Shown here: positions 1-9,675 of the stretch, piece by piece | Numbering within the stretch: position 1 is the stretch's first letter | Layout: each line of letters begins with the position of its first letter | Assembly: GCA_014529385.2 (NCBI GenBank) | Contig: CM043950.1 | Coordinates: forward strand, 72,268,435-72,332,434 | Origin: Adiantum capillus-veneris | Taxonomy: Eukaryota; Streptophyta; Polypodiopsida; Polypodiales; Pteridaceae | Reading direction: 5' to 3' | Length of the DNA: 64,000 bases | Made by a program: the position numbers and the translations under genes | Notes under the pieces: model-generated | The model's input: the letters and a program-made list of their open reading frames with translations, nothing else | Databases searched by the model: none | What the model was told of the DNA's origin: nothing

Positions 1-94
1 AAAAACAGGTTACTGACGGAAATGGCACGATGTATCAGCAAAATGGTGTTGCTGAGAGGAAAAACAGGTCACTGACGGAAATGGCACGATGTAT
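1..94 (+). repeat. Short duplication inside copia integrase
   Basis: A 35-bp sequence (AAAAACAGGTYACTGACGGA and what follows) occurs at 1-35 and again at 60-94 with one mismatch, a 59-bp period. Only the second copy is in register with the integrase motif NGVAERKNRSL. The first copy is either a local duplication or chimeric joining at the window edge. Sequence to the left is not available, so the true repeat extent is unknown. Confidence 0.7.
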
Positions 95-796
95 TGTCAA
101 AAGTCAAGCTTTACCGCATTCTTTTTGGCTTGAGGCCATCATGTGTGCCACTTATGTACTTAACAGGTGTCCTACGAAAGCTTTGTAGTCTATTACTCCA
201 TATGAAGCATGGCATGATAGAAAACCTTCTATTGAGCACATGCGTGTTTTTGGATTTTTGGCATATGCTTTGGTGCCACAAGTGAAGGGCAGAAAATTGG
301 ATGATAAGGCTGTCAAATGTATTTTTTTTGGTTATAGTGCTGAAAGCAAAGGATACAGGTTATATCATCCGCAAACAAAACGTATTCTGGTTTCACGGGA
401 TGTAGTGTTTGTGGAAGATCACGTTCAACCCTTGCTGTCATGTACTAGAGACAGTAATGTAAGCTCACAGGACATTTATGACACTTTGTTGCCTCTTTTC
501 AGTGGTGGAAATACGAATGTAAGTTCCAATGAGGCAAATGTACAACCTATGGGGGTTTCTGAAAATGTATTTGATCAGCCTGTTACTGATGCAGATGTAC
601 ATGATGTACTTGATGAGGAAAGGGCTGAAAATGAGCAGGCTAGAGGTATGCCAAAATGGCTAGTGCACACTTTGCGTGACAGTAAATTGGATGCACCTTT
701 GTCTAGTCGTACTCGTTCAGGCTCTCGCCATGCATCTTATGCATCAGATTGTTATGCTTTGGCTGTGTCTAGCTTACATGATGTTGAGGAGCCTCA
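30..796 (+). pseudogene. Ty1/copia pol fragment: integrase C-terminal half and linker
   Basis: The frame starting at 30 gives the copia integrase end: NGVAERKNRSL with the catalytic Glu present, then the SFWLEA helix region, an in-frame TAG at 186-188, then FGFLAYALVP, GYSAESKGYRLYHP and the strand motif VSRDVVFVED. These are the usual C-terminal landmarks of copia integrases. The following approximately 120 residues (acidic, low conservation) are the integrase-RT linker and end around the EEP motif that normally precedes the RT. The reading breaks at 796, where an oppositely oriented copia fragment begins, so RT and RNase H are missing. This is a different copia family from the one at 42.1-47.6 kb. 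The premature stop and missing RT make it a pseudogene. Confidence 0.85.
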
Positions 797-1491
797 GTCT
801 CCTCTTGTGAAATCATAGCTGTATCATGACCAGCATTACGACGTTCTTGACGTTGAGAGTATTCAATTAAAGACATGCAGGCTTGGTCGAAATCCAGACC
901 ATCTTTATTAGAGAGAATAGTAACAATGTTATCATATGAAGAGTCCTTCACTGTATCAAGGAGAAGTGTAATCAGTTGCATTTGTGGAACAGGATCATCA
1001 GCAACAGCAAGTTGATTAATAATAGATTTGAAAGATTCAATATATCCCGTCATGGCAGTACCAACTTCATATTGTAACTTGTTAAACAACCCTCTCAAAT
1101 AAAGTATTTCTATGACATATTTCTTCTGAAAGTTTGCAATAAGGTACTTCCATACGTCGTGGGAAGTAGGCAGTTCATACATATCAAGCAAAAGGGAATC
1201 AGTAAGAGCAAAAAGAATATACTGACGAGCTGCTTTATCACGTCATTGCCAATCCGTATAGGCAACATTCCAATCTTCAAATATAGGTCCTTCAGTGATA
1301 AGCACGTTATCATTATCCGTATCAACAGGCTGAGACGGACAAACACGATTTCCAAGAACAACATCGGAGAGCTCATCGCCTTCAAGAATTAACAACATCT
1401 TTGCTTTCCAGCTTGGAAAACCTTGACCTTGGAAAGGAGGAACAGAACGCTGGCCAGAAGGAAAGCCATTGACGAGAATATTCATAGCCAT
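797..1491 (-). pseudogene. Copia gag, N-terminal part (truncated, frameshifted)
   Basis: Gag forms the particle that houses reverse transcription. Translation from the ATG at 1,491 begins MAMNILVNGFPSGQ and runs through WKAKMLLILEGDELSDVVL, the N-terminal pattern of plant copia Gag (UBN2-like). Near 1,185-1,190 the frame closes at ..FCL and reading continues in another frame as DMYELPTSHDVWKY and DTVKDSSYDNIVTILSNKDG. The same break occurs in the copy at 43,358-43,362. Coding stops at 797 just before the zinc-knuckle segment. It is non-functional by truncation; nearly all residues match the other copy apart from scattered substitutions. Confidence 0.85.
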
Positions 1492-1896
1492 ATCTTGTTG
1501 CGAGAAGACGTATAAGATAAGATCGCAGAATTTGCACACCATATATGGTGAAGTCCGCAATTGAGAATGAGAGAGATATGAGAACTGCGTTCTGTCAACG
1601 ATAAACGTAAGAAGGATGCTCAAGGAACGTCCAAAGATGTGAGAGACGTCACCCAAAAAAGGCAAGGTAAAGGAGACGTTAATAATAAAAGAGTCCTCAA
1701 AATAGAGTGGCGTGAGACGCAAGATTGACCGCCACAATACGAATAGCAAAAAGCTAAATCTTCTCGAAAAATTTAACGCCAAAATAAGAAAAACGATTGC
1801 AGACGCTTCACAAAAAAGTAGGACAAAGACAGCTGCGTCAAGTTCAATTGCAGTAAAAACAACATAACTTTCTGTTGCGAACTCCGATTGACGCAA
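1492..1896 (-). other. Open leader frame fused in frame to copia gag
   Basis: The frame of gag is open upstream for about 135 codons, from an ATG at 1,896 to the Gag ATG at 1,491. The predicted peptide begins MRQSEFATESY and is strongly hydrophobic in its first 60 residues (AVFVLLF, AIVFLILAL, FSFLLFVLW). In the homologous leader at 42,647-43,052 one extra T in a homopolymer (42,883-42,889) closes the frame. Translation of this leader is not established. It may simply be an untranslated leader that happens to be open. Confidence 0.4.
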
Positions 1897-2249
1897 ACCT
1901 AGAACTCAAATCGAAGAGCTCGAGGAGACGAACAAGTTTTGGATGAAAAGTATCATTGTGCTACGCTCCATTGCGCTTTTCCCGTTTCTCCAAATTTTGA
2001 GCAGAACAGCAAGAAAAATTGAGATGAAGTTCAGGGTGTCATCAACAAGAAAACGTAATCAACAATAAGATTGATTAGCAATAAACGCCACACAAAACAC
2101 TAATCATATTCTTCTTGACACAAAACAACCACAATTAACAAGAATCAATGCTCAAAAATAAAATTTGTAGCAATTTTTGAATCTTATATGCAAATCGCAT
2201 ACACATATTGTTTTGTCACCATGAATTGAATCGGCGCGTGATCGTTACT

Positions 2250-2261
2250 GCTCTGATACCA
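2250..2261 (-). promoter_or_regulatory. Primer binding site (initiator Met tRNA)
   Basis: The minus strand reads TGGTATCAGAGC directly after the LTR end CA. It is complementary to the 3' end of plant initiator Met tRNA and primes minus-strand DNA synthesis in copia elements. Confidence 0.85.
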
Positions 2262-2406
2262 TGTTGAGATGTAGAAAGAAAGAGAGAGAGAGACGAGACA
2301 AGAGACACACCATATACGCTCCCAAAGACTGATTCATATTGAGGACAAGATACAAATATATAGGTGAGACCAAGTTCAGTAGCGTGAGCCATATATAGCT
2401 CCAATA
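2262..2406 (-). repeat. 5' LTR of truncated copia
   Basis: The LTR is 145 bp, starts TG on the plus strand and carries a GA/CT-rich tract plus a tail homologous to the 153-bp and 147-bp LTRs at 42,147-42,299 and 47,488-47,634. Retained function: promoter and polyadenylation region of the family. Confidence 0.9.
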
Positions 2407-2480
2407 GACTCACCTCGCTCGACACTCCTCTCTTTGGGGCTCAGACTCCAGTGGAAACACCTCCAACCCATATCCCCATC

Positions 2481-2865
2481 AAGACGCCACTCAACAACCC
2501 TATTGAGATGCTTACAGTGACACCAAGGTTCATGGAAAGAGGGCTTTTCATACTCGATTGACATCAGTTGAAGCATCATCTTGGATGATAACGGTAAGAA
2601 GGTCATCTTGCATATGCACGCCCTTTGCTCTCAGGTCTCTTGACACTACATAATAAACACGTGGAGTGAAGATGCCACTCAAGACCCCGGCTGAGATGCT
2701 TGTAGTGACACCCAAAATCACGCATCATAGGCCAGAGGGCTTTTGATACTCGATCGACATCAGCAGAAGCATCATCTTGGATGACTACGATAAGAAGGTT
2801 ATCTAGCGCATGTGCACCCTTTGCTCTCAGGCATCTCGACACTACATACTAAACACCTAGAGTGA
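2481..2865. repeat. Tandem duplication, 188-bp unit
   Basis: Two diverged copies, 2,481-2,668 and 2,669-approximately 2,865, share the order GCCACTCAA..GAGATGCTT..GTGACACC..GAGGGCTTTT..GCATCATCTTGGATGA..CCCTTTGCTCTCAGG..CGACACTACATA. The spacing is 188 bp. No gene or element end was recognised. The text after 2,863 (GAAGTGCC) resembles the start of a third unit. Confidence 0.8.
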
Positions 2866-3400
2866 AGTGCCAAATAAATTAAAATACAAAGTCATCATCA
2901 TGATGCATGACGAGTTTTGTGTATCAAATTGGGACGAGCGCTTCAATAAAGACTCGGTGAAGGTGCAGATGTGCAAGTACTACAAGCAAAAGCGCTTTGA
3001 AGTGCTAAAAGCAATAAATCATGGGTGGAGCAGGCCAAATTGGCTAGCCAAAGAAGATTGAAAGAGTGCAAAGCAAACAATGTACAAGAATCTTGACAAG
3101 TGGAAGCAGCAAAAAGAGGAAGCCAAAGCGTGAGTAGAAGTAGGAAGCTCTCACCATTTGGGGAGTGACGGATGGACATCATTTGAGTCTCACTTTATAA
3201 GTTTTATTGCATTTGCTTTAGGTTTGGTCATTATGGATATTTGTAATTTTAAATTCTAACATAACATTTTCTCTGTATGTTTTGAAGAGTGGTCCATTAA
3301 TGGGACGTGACCCCACACTGTATGAGCGCGAGTATGCGGGCAGAAAGGGCTTAAATGCCCTTATGGACTTCTCAGTTCTTGCTCCGATTTGGTCAGTATT
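2866..3400 (+). pseudogene. Unidentified coding remnant, possibly DNA-transposon derived
   Basis: An open frame at 2,867-3,061 gives a basic, helical peptide (NWDERFNKDSVKVQMCKYY, KQKRFEVLKAINHGWSRPNW) followed after a stop by KSAKQTMYKNLDKWKQQKEE and a Gly/Ser/His segment. A second block at 3,285-3,395 reads GPLMGRDPTLYEREYAGR in a different frame, separated by AT-rich sequence that could be an intron. The lysine/tryptophan-rich layout recalls the C-terminal part of plant En/Spm-type (Ptta) transposases, but no diagnostic motif is present. I do not assign a function. It lies next to a block of subterminal-like repeats (3,890-4,065). Confidence 0.35.
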
Positions 3401-4110
3401 TAACTTTACGGTTTTACATTTATTGTAATTTCATAATAAGCTAGAAATTAGATTTTTTTGTAATTATATGTTTATAATTACAAAAAGTCTTACTCTTTTT
3501 CTTTTGAAGAATTCGACAGATACACTGCTAGGATTCGATGAGATGTCAGATTACTCAACGTCAAACTAGTTGTAGCTAGCTAGCACTAGTTTTATTTTTT
3601 TATAGCATGTATTAGGAGATGACGTGTGTTTGCTAATTTTGTAACTATTGGCCACTAATGTATTTTACCAATAATGACAATTGTGTTGTAACTAATACAT
3701 TTTGATCAAATGTTAACAATCAAGTGACTTTGCCTATGATGTGTATTATTTTGTTAGTTTACTTTTTTCAGTTCACTTTTGTCGATTTACTTTTGTCAAT
3801 TTTGCATCTTGATTTTGGAAAATTTATGTTTAATATGGTTGATGGGGTGGTAGGGCAATGTAAGCCTGCCACCAAATTTTTTTAATTATGGAGCATCGCT
3901 ATATGCATCACTATTTTTGGACCTTTAGTGTCGCTATAGGCGTCACTAAATTGAGAACTGCATCGTTGCTATATGCGTGGCTATATAGCGATGCATCTAA
4001 TGACATTGATAGCGACGTCTTTTTGGGGATATGTATAGAGACGTCAGGAGTAAAAGTATCCCCTTGTATTTTTGTCACTAAGGCCATCACAAGTGTGAAG
4101 AACCTCTTCT
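3401..4110. other. Non-coding block with repeated TATAGCGA-like motifs
   Basis: From 3,401 to about 3,885 the sequence is AT-rich with nothing recognisable. Between 3,890 and 4,065 a short motif recurs in both orientations: ATCGCTATATGCATCACT, GTCGCTATAGGCGTCACT, TTGCTATATGCGTGGCT, ATATAGCGATGCA, ATAGCGACGTC, TAGAGACGTC. Clustered inverted short motifs like these are typical of subterminal regions of CACTA transposons. I see no clean CACTA terminus. Confidence 0.45.
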
Positions 4111-5039
4111 CTTGCTAGACCCCATGCTCTTCCTAATATTGAACACACCCATTTGGGACCTAAATCAAACTTTGGAGCACATGACTAAATTGTATGAATT
4201 AAATAGACCATAATGAAAAACATTGTTGGCATTGAATAGACCACAATCAAAAAAATTAATATGAAGCTATAATGACCAAAAAGGCAATCTGATAGAAAAA
4301 TGTTGAAATCAATAAAAAATTGTTGAAATCAGTACAACAGGGGTAATATGAAATTCTAATGACCAAAAGACATTCCCTTTCTCCAATGGAAGCCTAATAG
4401 TGTGTAATACCCTAGGACATCATCCAGGGGACAAAACGTCAATTTTTATGCAGCCTAAAATAGGCATGCCTATTTTGCATTCTCACTTGAGAAGACCTTG
4501 TTGATTTTTTCGCTTGACCCACACTTTTTAGTGTCATTGAGAGCCTATTGACCAATTTTGAAGTAATTTGGAGCTACACATTGAGAAATACACCAAGTAC
4601 AATGTGAAACCTCCTAGAGAAATACACAATCTAAAAGACAAAACTGAATGAAACCTGATCTAGAGCAATATAGCTCCCCTAGGAAAACTAGATTAAACCA
4701 AGAACTGCACCAAAAACCTCACGCTGTCTTCGACCAATGTAGGCGCGTACCTAATTTGGACAAGAGGAAAAAGTATTGTTTTTGCAAATTTATTGCTCTA
4801 GTAGAAAAAAAGGTTCCATTTTGAAGTGGAAAGTGTATTTTGAAGATTTGTTGAAGCAATAGGTCAGAGATGGCTACATCTATTCTTAGGCAAAAGAGAA
4901 GTAAATACAAGTTTCATATTATATGAGTGGTATTTGATCATCCTTATGATCAAATACCAGTGGCTCTACTTTTGTTTTTCATTACATAGAATCTCCCCAA
5001 GATGCTTTAGCATCTCTAATTAGCATGTCAATGCACGTC
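4111..5039. other. No recognisable feature
   Basis: AT-rich sequence without convincing coding frames, LTR ends or tandem repeats. A short duplication of GTTGAAATCARTA lies around 4,300-4,335. Confidence 0.5.
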
Positions 5040-5135
5040 ACCATTTAAAATCAATCTTAATGAGTAGGATTTGAACACATCACGTATATAGTATGAAACT
5101 CAACCTTAACCACTAGGCTATATGCCTACGCTGGT
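5040..5135 (-). mobile_element. tRNA-derived SINE-like head
   Basis: On the minus strand an A-box-like TAGCCTAGTGG (5,110-5,120) is followed 32 nt downstream by a B-box-like TGTTCAAATCC (5,067-5,077), which is RNA polymerase III promoter spacing. The acceptor and anticodon stems of a real tRNA are not apparent, so this is more likely a SINE head or tRNA relic than a tRNA gene. The 3' tail of a SINE would lie to the left, but I cannot define its end. Confidence 0.5.
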
Positions 5136-5168
5136 CCTTGAGCCCCTTTGAGCCATACAAAAAAGAAT

Positions 5169-5241
5169 TCCCCCCCCCCCCTCCCTTCTCTTTTCCCTTT
5201 TTTCCCCCCACCCTTCCCTTTTCCTTTCTTCCCCCCCCCCC
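5169..5241. repeat. C/T-rich low-complexity tract
   Basis: Runs of 11-12 C alternate with CCCTTCTCTTTT-type pyrimidine blocks. It lies on the 5' side of the minus-strand SINE-like head. No further function is visible. Confidence 0.8.
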
Positions 5242-5245
5242 ACAA

Positions 5246-6400
5246 ACTAATTAATTAGTGGCTTTTGAAAAATTCGTTTAGGTTGCCTACTAGACTTGAG
5301 ATCTAGTAGAAAGTTGGGAAACCTAGGTACTATTATGGTGAAAACTTTAGTATAACATGGATGAAGAAGAGTGTGAACCAAGTAGACAGAGTGCTTATAG
5401 TGTCTAGAAAGAAGTATCGAATACAAATTCAAATACCATTTAAAAAATTTCTTGAATGCCTTTGGGAACCAATTCATGGATTGCGGTTCCAAACTCGCCC
5501 CTTTAATATTGTTATATTTTGACCTTTTTTGGAATCTAATTGATCATGGAGCATATATCTATCTAGATGCAAGAGACAAACCTTGTGTAAGGATAGAGGA
5601 CCATGAAATATAATTTGAAAAAATGTACATGATAATATAAAATTCAAAGACTATTGATAAATGGGGAAACAAAGATGAAACTCAGGATCTTGGAAAGCGT
5701 ATAACGGAAGGGCCACCTTCCATAGGGTTGTTAGATTATCAACTCATCATCTCTGGAATCAGGAGATGTTTGATCACTCATAGTATAAGTTTGGGAGTCT
5801 TCTATTGGAAGTTTATGGATTCAAACAAAATGATGTGGGTTTAAAATGCCCTTATAGAGAGCAAGATCATACAGATCTCTAGGAAGAATGATAGGGAGAT
5901 GCCTATCTTCAGAGGTTTTGAGCCAAATATAGCAATGGATTTACATCTATCACACGAGAGGATATAGATACCACATTTTATCAAGGGTATTCAATGAAGC
6001 ACTATAATCCTATGAAAGGTAAATTGAATGCTTTATAGCCTTTGATTGATAGAATGCACCATGAAAGGGGTTTGACCAGAAATAGAACACAACTCCAAGA
6101 TCTAGATGAATTTATACCATGAGATTGTGTCCATAGAGGAGCCCAAAAAACACCTTACTCAATTCTAAACAATGATATCAAAACTAGATGTGGGTTTAAT
6201 GAGTCACACCAACCAAAGACCCATGTATGATCATATGGGACCCATTGCACCAATAACAACAAGAACAAGATTAGTCCACTAATGGCAAGTGGGACCTGCA
6301 ATTTCTCAAAATGGATGAAGAACCATGATGGAAATGGAGATTTCCACAATCACCTAGCCATGTTTTAATAGTCCCTTAGAGCTAAAATTTATGGCATGGC
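5246..6400. other. No recognisable gene; probably decayed gypsy 5' part
   Basis: No frame longer than about 80 codons and no motif I can name. Because it directly precedes a decayed gypsy RT/RNase H in the same orientation, it may hold unrecognisable gag-protease sequence of that element. Confidence 0.35.
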
Positions 6401-7170
6401 AAGGGAAAGTATCGGGATACATAGTGTAAAAAACGAGACATCCACAAATATGGAGAACATCAAGGCCATCAGTAAAGTAGCTAGACCAACCACCATGAAG
6501 AAAGTACAATCATTCATAGGATATTTGAGATATTATTGTTGATTTATATACATGTATGTGATCAAGTCACCAAACCTATTTATGGTCTAATTAAGGACTT
6601 CAAGCGGATTGAGGAATGTGAAGCTTCATGTCAAAAATTTAAATGAAGATTCATTAAATTAGAAATTAAAGGATTCCATAGTGTTCATCCTCATCTTGAA
6701 AGAAGCAGACTAGAAAAGACTATTACATAAATACATGGATGCTTCCAGTTTTGCTATTGGATGCATCTTGGCATAGCTAAGTGACGGAACCATGGATTTT
6801 CCTATCTAAACTTCTAGTAGATAGCTCAATACCATAAAAAATAATTACATGACTACAGGGAGAGAAGGGTTGGGCATGATATATGTTGTGAAGAAATTTA
6901 GGAATTATCTTGTGGAAAAAAAAATTCAACTCCTTTTGTGATCCATCAACATCTTCTTTATCTAGTGGATAGACCATATAATATAGGAAGGATTGTTAGG
7001 TTGTATGTTATCTTGCTTGAGATTGAATTTGTAGTTGTTGTTAAGAAAGATACAGTTCATGTCAAGGCTGATCATCTATCAAGGGCGATTACTCATGAAA
7101 TCCAAATAGGAGTTGATGATGACCTACCGAATATTTATATGCTCTACATTGAGCTAATCTCTAGATGATC
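6401..7170 (+). pseudogene. Decayed Ty3/gypsy RT thumb and RNase H
   Basis: Across several frames the order is that of gypsy pol: NMENIKAISKVARPTTMKKV and QSFIGYLRYY (RT thumb/connection), IYMYVIKSPNL, then MDASSFAIGCILA (RNase H first strand with its catalytic Asp), GREGLGMIYVVKKFRNYL, VIHQHLLYLVDRPYNIGRIV and VHVKADHLSRA (RNase H C-terminus). Stops and indels occur roughly every 30-80 codons. The closest relative in the window is the minus-strand copy at 9.1-10.5 kb, which shares RFxYMYV and DASxxAIGCILA. The element is long dead. Confidence 0.8.
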
Positions 7171-8345
7171 TAAAGAAATAGTGACATCTACCCAGCTAGA
7201 TTTGGACATTCTCTTATTCATCACACCTAGGTTGATGATTCAAACTACTATGTATCAACTACAAGTGGGACAACTCCATCAAGGAACACTAGAATAAGTC
7301 GTCCTATTATGCATAGAGCTAGGCAAAAAAGATTATCATTATGTGAAAGATAAGATGGTGGAAAGACTAAAATAATGAGGAGTCTATTGGACTTCTATCG
7401 TGTGAGATGCACTAACTATTTTAGACACCTATAGGCATTTTCAAAAGTTCAACCCTATGCTTGATGGAACTCTATTTCAAGTAATGTGAGCACCCTCATG
7501 GAGCAAAAAAATTGTGGAGTATTCGTCAATATGCAGATTCCCTAAAATAGCGAGTAAGAGACACATGACAAATCAAGACAGAGGCCCAATGGTATGCTTT
7601 AATAAAACAAAATGAGTAGAATCCAAGGCCACGTGTGAAAATGATGCATGTACCACAGCACAATTCTTAAGGATCACCCCTTCACTCGATGAATTGCCAA
7701 TAGAAAGAGTAAGTGTTCAAGACACTCGTTTTCTAAATGAAGTAATTGAAGACATATTGAGTGAATCCATGATATTTCATAGCAACTCAGATCCATACTA
7801 TCCCGTAATGGAAAAGCTGAACATACTAACAAAATCTTGAGCTTGATTCTCACAAAAACTACTAGTATGGTATGGATTAATTGGGAAACACAATTACATT
7901 ATGAACTACTTTTAAGTCGATGGTTTCTGGATTGGATTTCATAGTTCAAACATAATTTTTAATTCCCAAATTTTGGGTATCCTAGACACTTAAATGGAAT
8001 GGCCATAAACTATCAACCAGAATAGATAAATTAGAACAATTGAGTGAGCAATGACATATAACTATTTCTCACATATATGCACTAAAACGAAAACAAAAAA
8101 AGCTGTTTGACTCCAAAGTGCGGAGCAAAGAGTTCAAAAATGGGGATCTAATTTTTGTACACTTAGTAAAATAACATGCACTAAAGTTCGAGAGAAAATA
8201 GAATGGCCCATTTGTCATTGAAAAGATATCTTCTACTATTGGGGAAATGCAACTATTGGGGAAATGCAACTTGCAACCTTCTACTCTTAATAAAAAGGTA
8301 ATGAATAATTGGATCAATGGTGGTCGTTTAACAAAGTATCACTTG
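7171..8345 (+). pseudogene. Decayed Ty3/gypsy integrase
   Basis: Scattered fragments continue the pol order: a recognition-core block around 7,690-7,800 (VQDTRFLNEVIEDILSES, corresponding to the second-Asp strand region), IFHSNSDPYYPVMEK (the position of the YxPQ..G motif), then a C-terminal block near 8,100-8,340 with KEFKNGDLIFVH and NGPFVIEKI, the GDxVxV/GPF motifs of gypsy integrase C-termini. A 17-bp tandem duplication (TATTGGGGAAATGCAAC) sits at about 8,240-8,275. Many stops; no LTR found after it. Confidence 0.65.
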
Positions 8346-8642
8346 TGATTGGCTAAGAATATGCTCAACAAATTGCATATTGATAAGGAACAAAAACTCA
8401 AGAAGCAAAAATTCTAGGAGAAAGCTCAAGAAGAAACATGGCTTAGGATTCTCAAACACAAGAAAATAATGCAGCCAAAGACAATCCTAATGGAGACTAA
8501 TACCTTGCTTGATTTCATGGGTGCTTGAATCCAGGTTGGATCTTTTCTAGGTCATTTTATGAATGGGCACTAGTGGATATAGTGGCTTGGGTAAATGTTG
8601 TGCTCTCTTTCATGGTTTTTTTGGCCAGAAAGTGACCTCCTG
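8346..8642. other. Junction between two inverted gypsy copies
   Basis: No coding motif or LTR end could be recognised. The plus-strand gypsy remnant ends on the left side and the minus-strand copy of the same family begins on the right, tail to tail. Confidence 0.4.
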
Positions 8643-8900
8643 TCAAACTACATGTGCTTGTTCAAGTGTTGAAAGGTACTCATGCTCCGTCGCACAAATT
8701 CTCAAATTGTCATCTATCTCTCTTCGACAAAGATAATTTTCTACGATAATATAGTTTTTTGCTTCTCGTTGGATTAAGCGTAGTCTGGCTCTCTTGTCAA
8801 AACTCCCTGCTCTATATAATACACAATGTACTTCCCCCACTTTGGTGCTTCTTCTATCATGAATAGTATAGCATGCTTGATTGGTTTCCGAATTGCACAA
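8643..8900 (-). pseudogene. Gypsy integrase N-terminal remnant
   Basis: An 85-codon frame ends with NYIIVENYLCRREIDDNLR, ICATEHEYLSTLEQAH, matching the linker and start of the HHCC zinc-binding domain of gypsy integrases (the first zinc His is in the final EQAH). The catalytic core would lie further left and is missing. Confidence 0.6.
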
Positions 8901-9418
8901 ACGTCCTTAACTAACATAGTCATGGATTCTTTTTTTCATGTGGGACCAATACACCCAAAGGTGCATCACTCTCTGATATGTCTATGTTTTGGCATTGTGT
9001 AGACTTGAAGTTTTTTCATGAGCTTGCTATAGGTACATTTCTTTTTTCAATGGCTTGATGCATAGTCTAAGTAGGTGGTTGTTTATCGTCCGTCTATCAT
9101 CACTAAGGAGCAAGGTTTCTCAATGATTGAGGATTTTGTTTCAATTTGTAGCGAACCAATGGTGAGCAATGGTATAACAGGTCTGCTCCACCTTGGTACT
9201 ATTCAGATTTTGAAGAGATAAGAGTCTGTCAAATCCTCCTCAACCCCAAAAGGTGCTTCCCCGTGTATCAACTGTGATAATTGACACGCCCTCTCATGTG
9301 TAGTCCCTTTATTAATCACTATAGTGAAATCAACTTCTAGAAATATTATGAACCATCAAACAATGTGGCCCATATTGCATGGTTTCCTCACTAAGTAGAA
9401 TAGCGTCTTATGATCTAC
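8901..9418 (-). pseudogene. Gypsy RNase H C-terminal part and linker
   Basis: From 9,418 leftwards the minus strand reads VDHKTLFYLVRKPCNMGHIV, then LEVDFTIVINKGTTHERACQ with interspersed stops. This is the C-terminal half of the gypsy RNase H, carrying the conserved DH near its start. It continues the frame interrupted at 9,676 by the inserted MITE. The stretch from about 9,200 to 8,900 is linker with several stops. Confidence 0.65.
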
Positions 9419-9675
9419 ACTTGGGGGGTGCACCTTTAAGAAACTATTCATATAACGTGCATTCAAAGGGTATTAAAAGAACCCCTTTACTTACATGCTT
9501 AAGGTAATAAAATGACCTCTTTTTTCTCAATAAATTATAAGTTTTTCTCTAAATCCTATTAAAACCCCCCTTCTATTAGTATAATCCTATTAAAATTTTA
9601 AAATATTAGCAATAAAAAAACCCATTCGTTTGAACTCACGTGGTGACTTACATGTGTAAGAGGTGAACCCCCCTG
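9419..9675. mobile_element. MITE-like insertion with 9-bp TSD
   Basis: A 257-bp non-coding, AT-rich insert splits the RNase H frame at the DH motif. The flanks ATGATCTAC (9,410-9,418) and ATGATCCAC (9,676-9,684) match 8/9 and look like a 9-bp target-site duplication. Termini are imperfect inverted repeats: GGGGGGTGCACCT on the left against GGGGGGTTCACCTC from the right end. A 9-bp TSD with G-starting TIRs fits a Mutator-like MITE; the short degenerate TIR leaves the superfamily open. Confidence 0.6.

Larger units (their letters stand above)
797..2406 (-). mobile_element. Truncated Ty1/copia element, 5' end only
   Basis: Read on the minus strand: a 145-bp LTR (2,262-2,406), a Met-tRNA type primer site, an approximately 750-bp leader, then the gag start, ending abruptly at 797. 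The whole stretch is closely similar to 42,147-43,760 of the complete copia element at 42.1-47.6 kb, so they belong to one family. The 3' side (zinc knuckles, protease, integrase, RT, 3' LTR) is absent. The outer LTR end reads ..CAATA where the family has ..CAACA. The pentamer GACTC follows, but no partner TSD can be checked because the other end is lost. Confidence 0.9.

Noticed and set aside
2866-3400. Host gene exon
   Set aside because: Short frames, stops and no splice-consistent continuation with a known family; more likely transposon debris.
5040-5135. Functional tRNA gene
   Set aside because: A and B boxes present but no acceptor/anticodon stems could be drawn.
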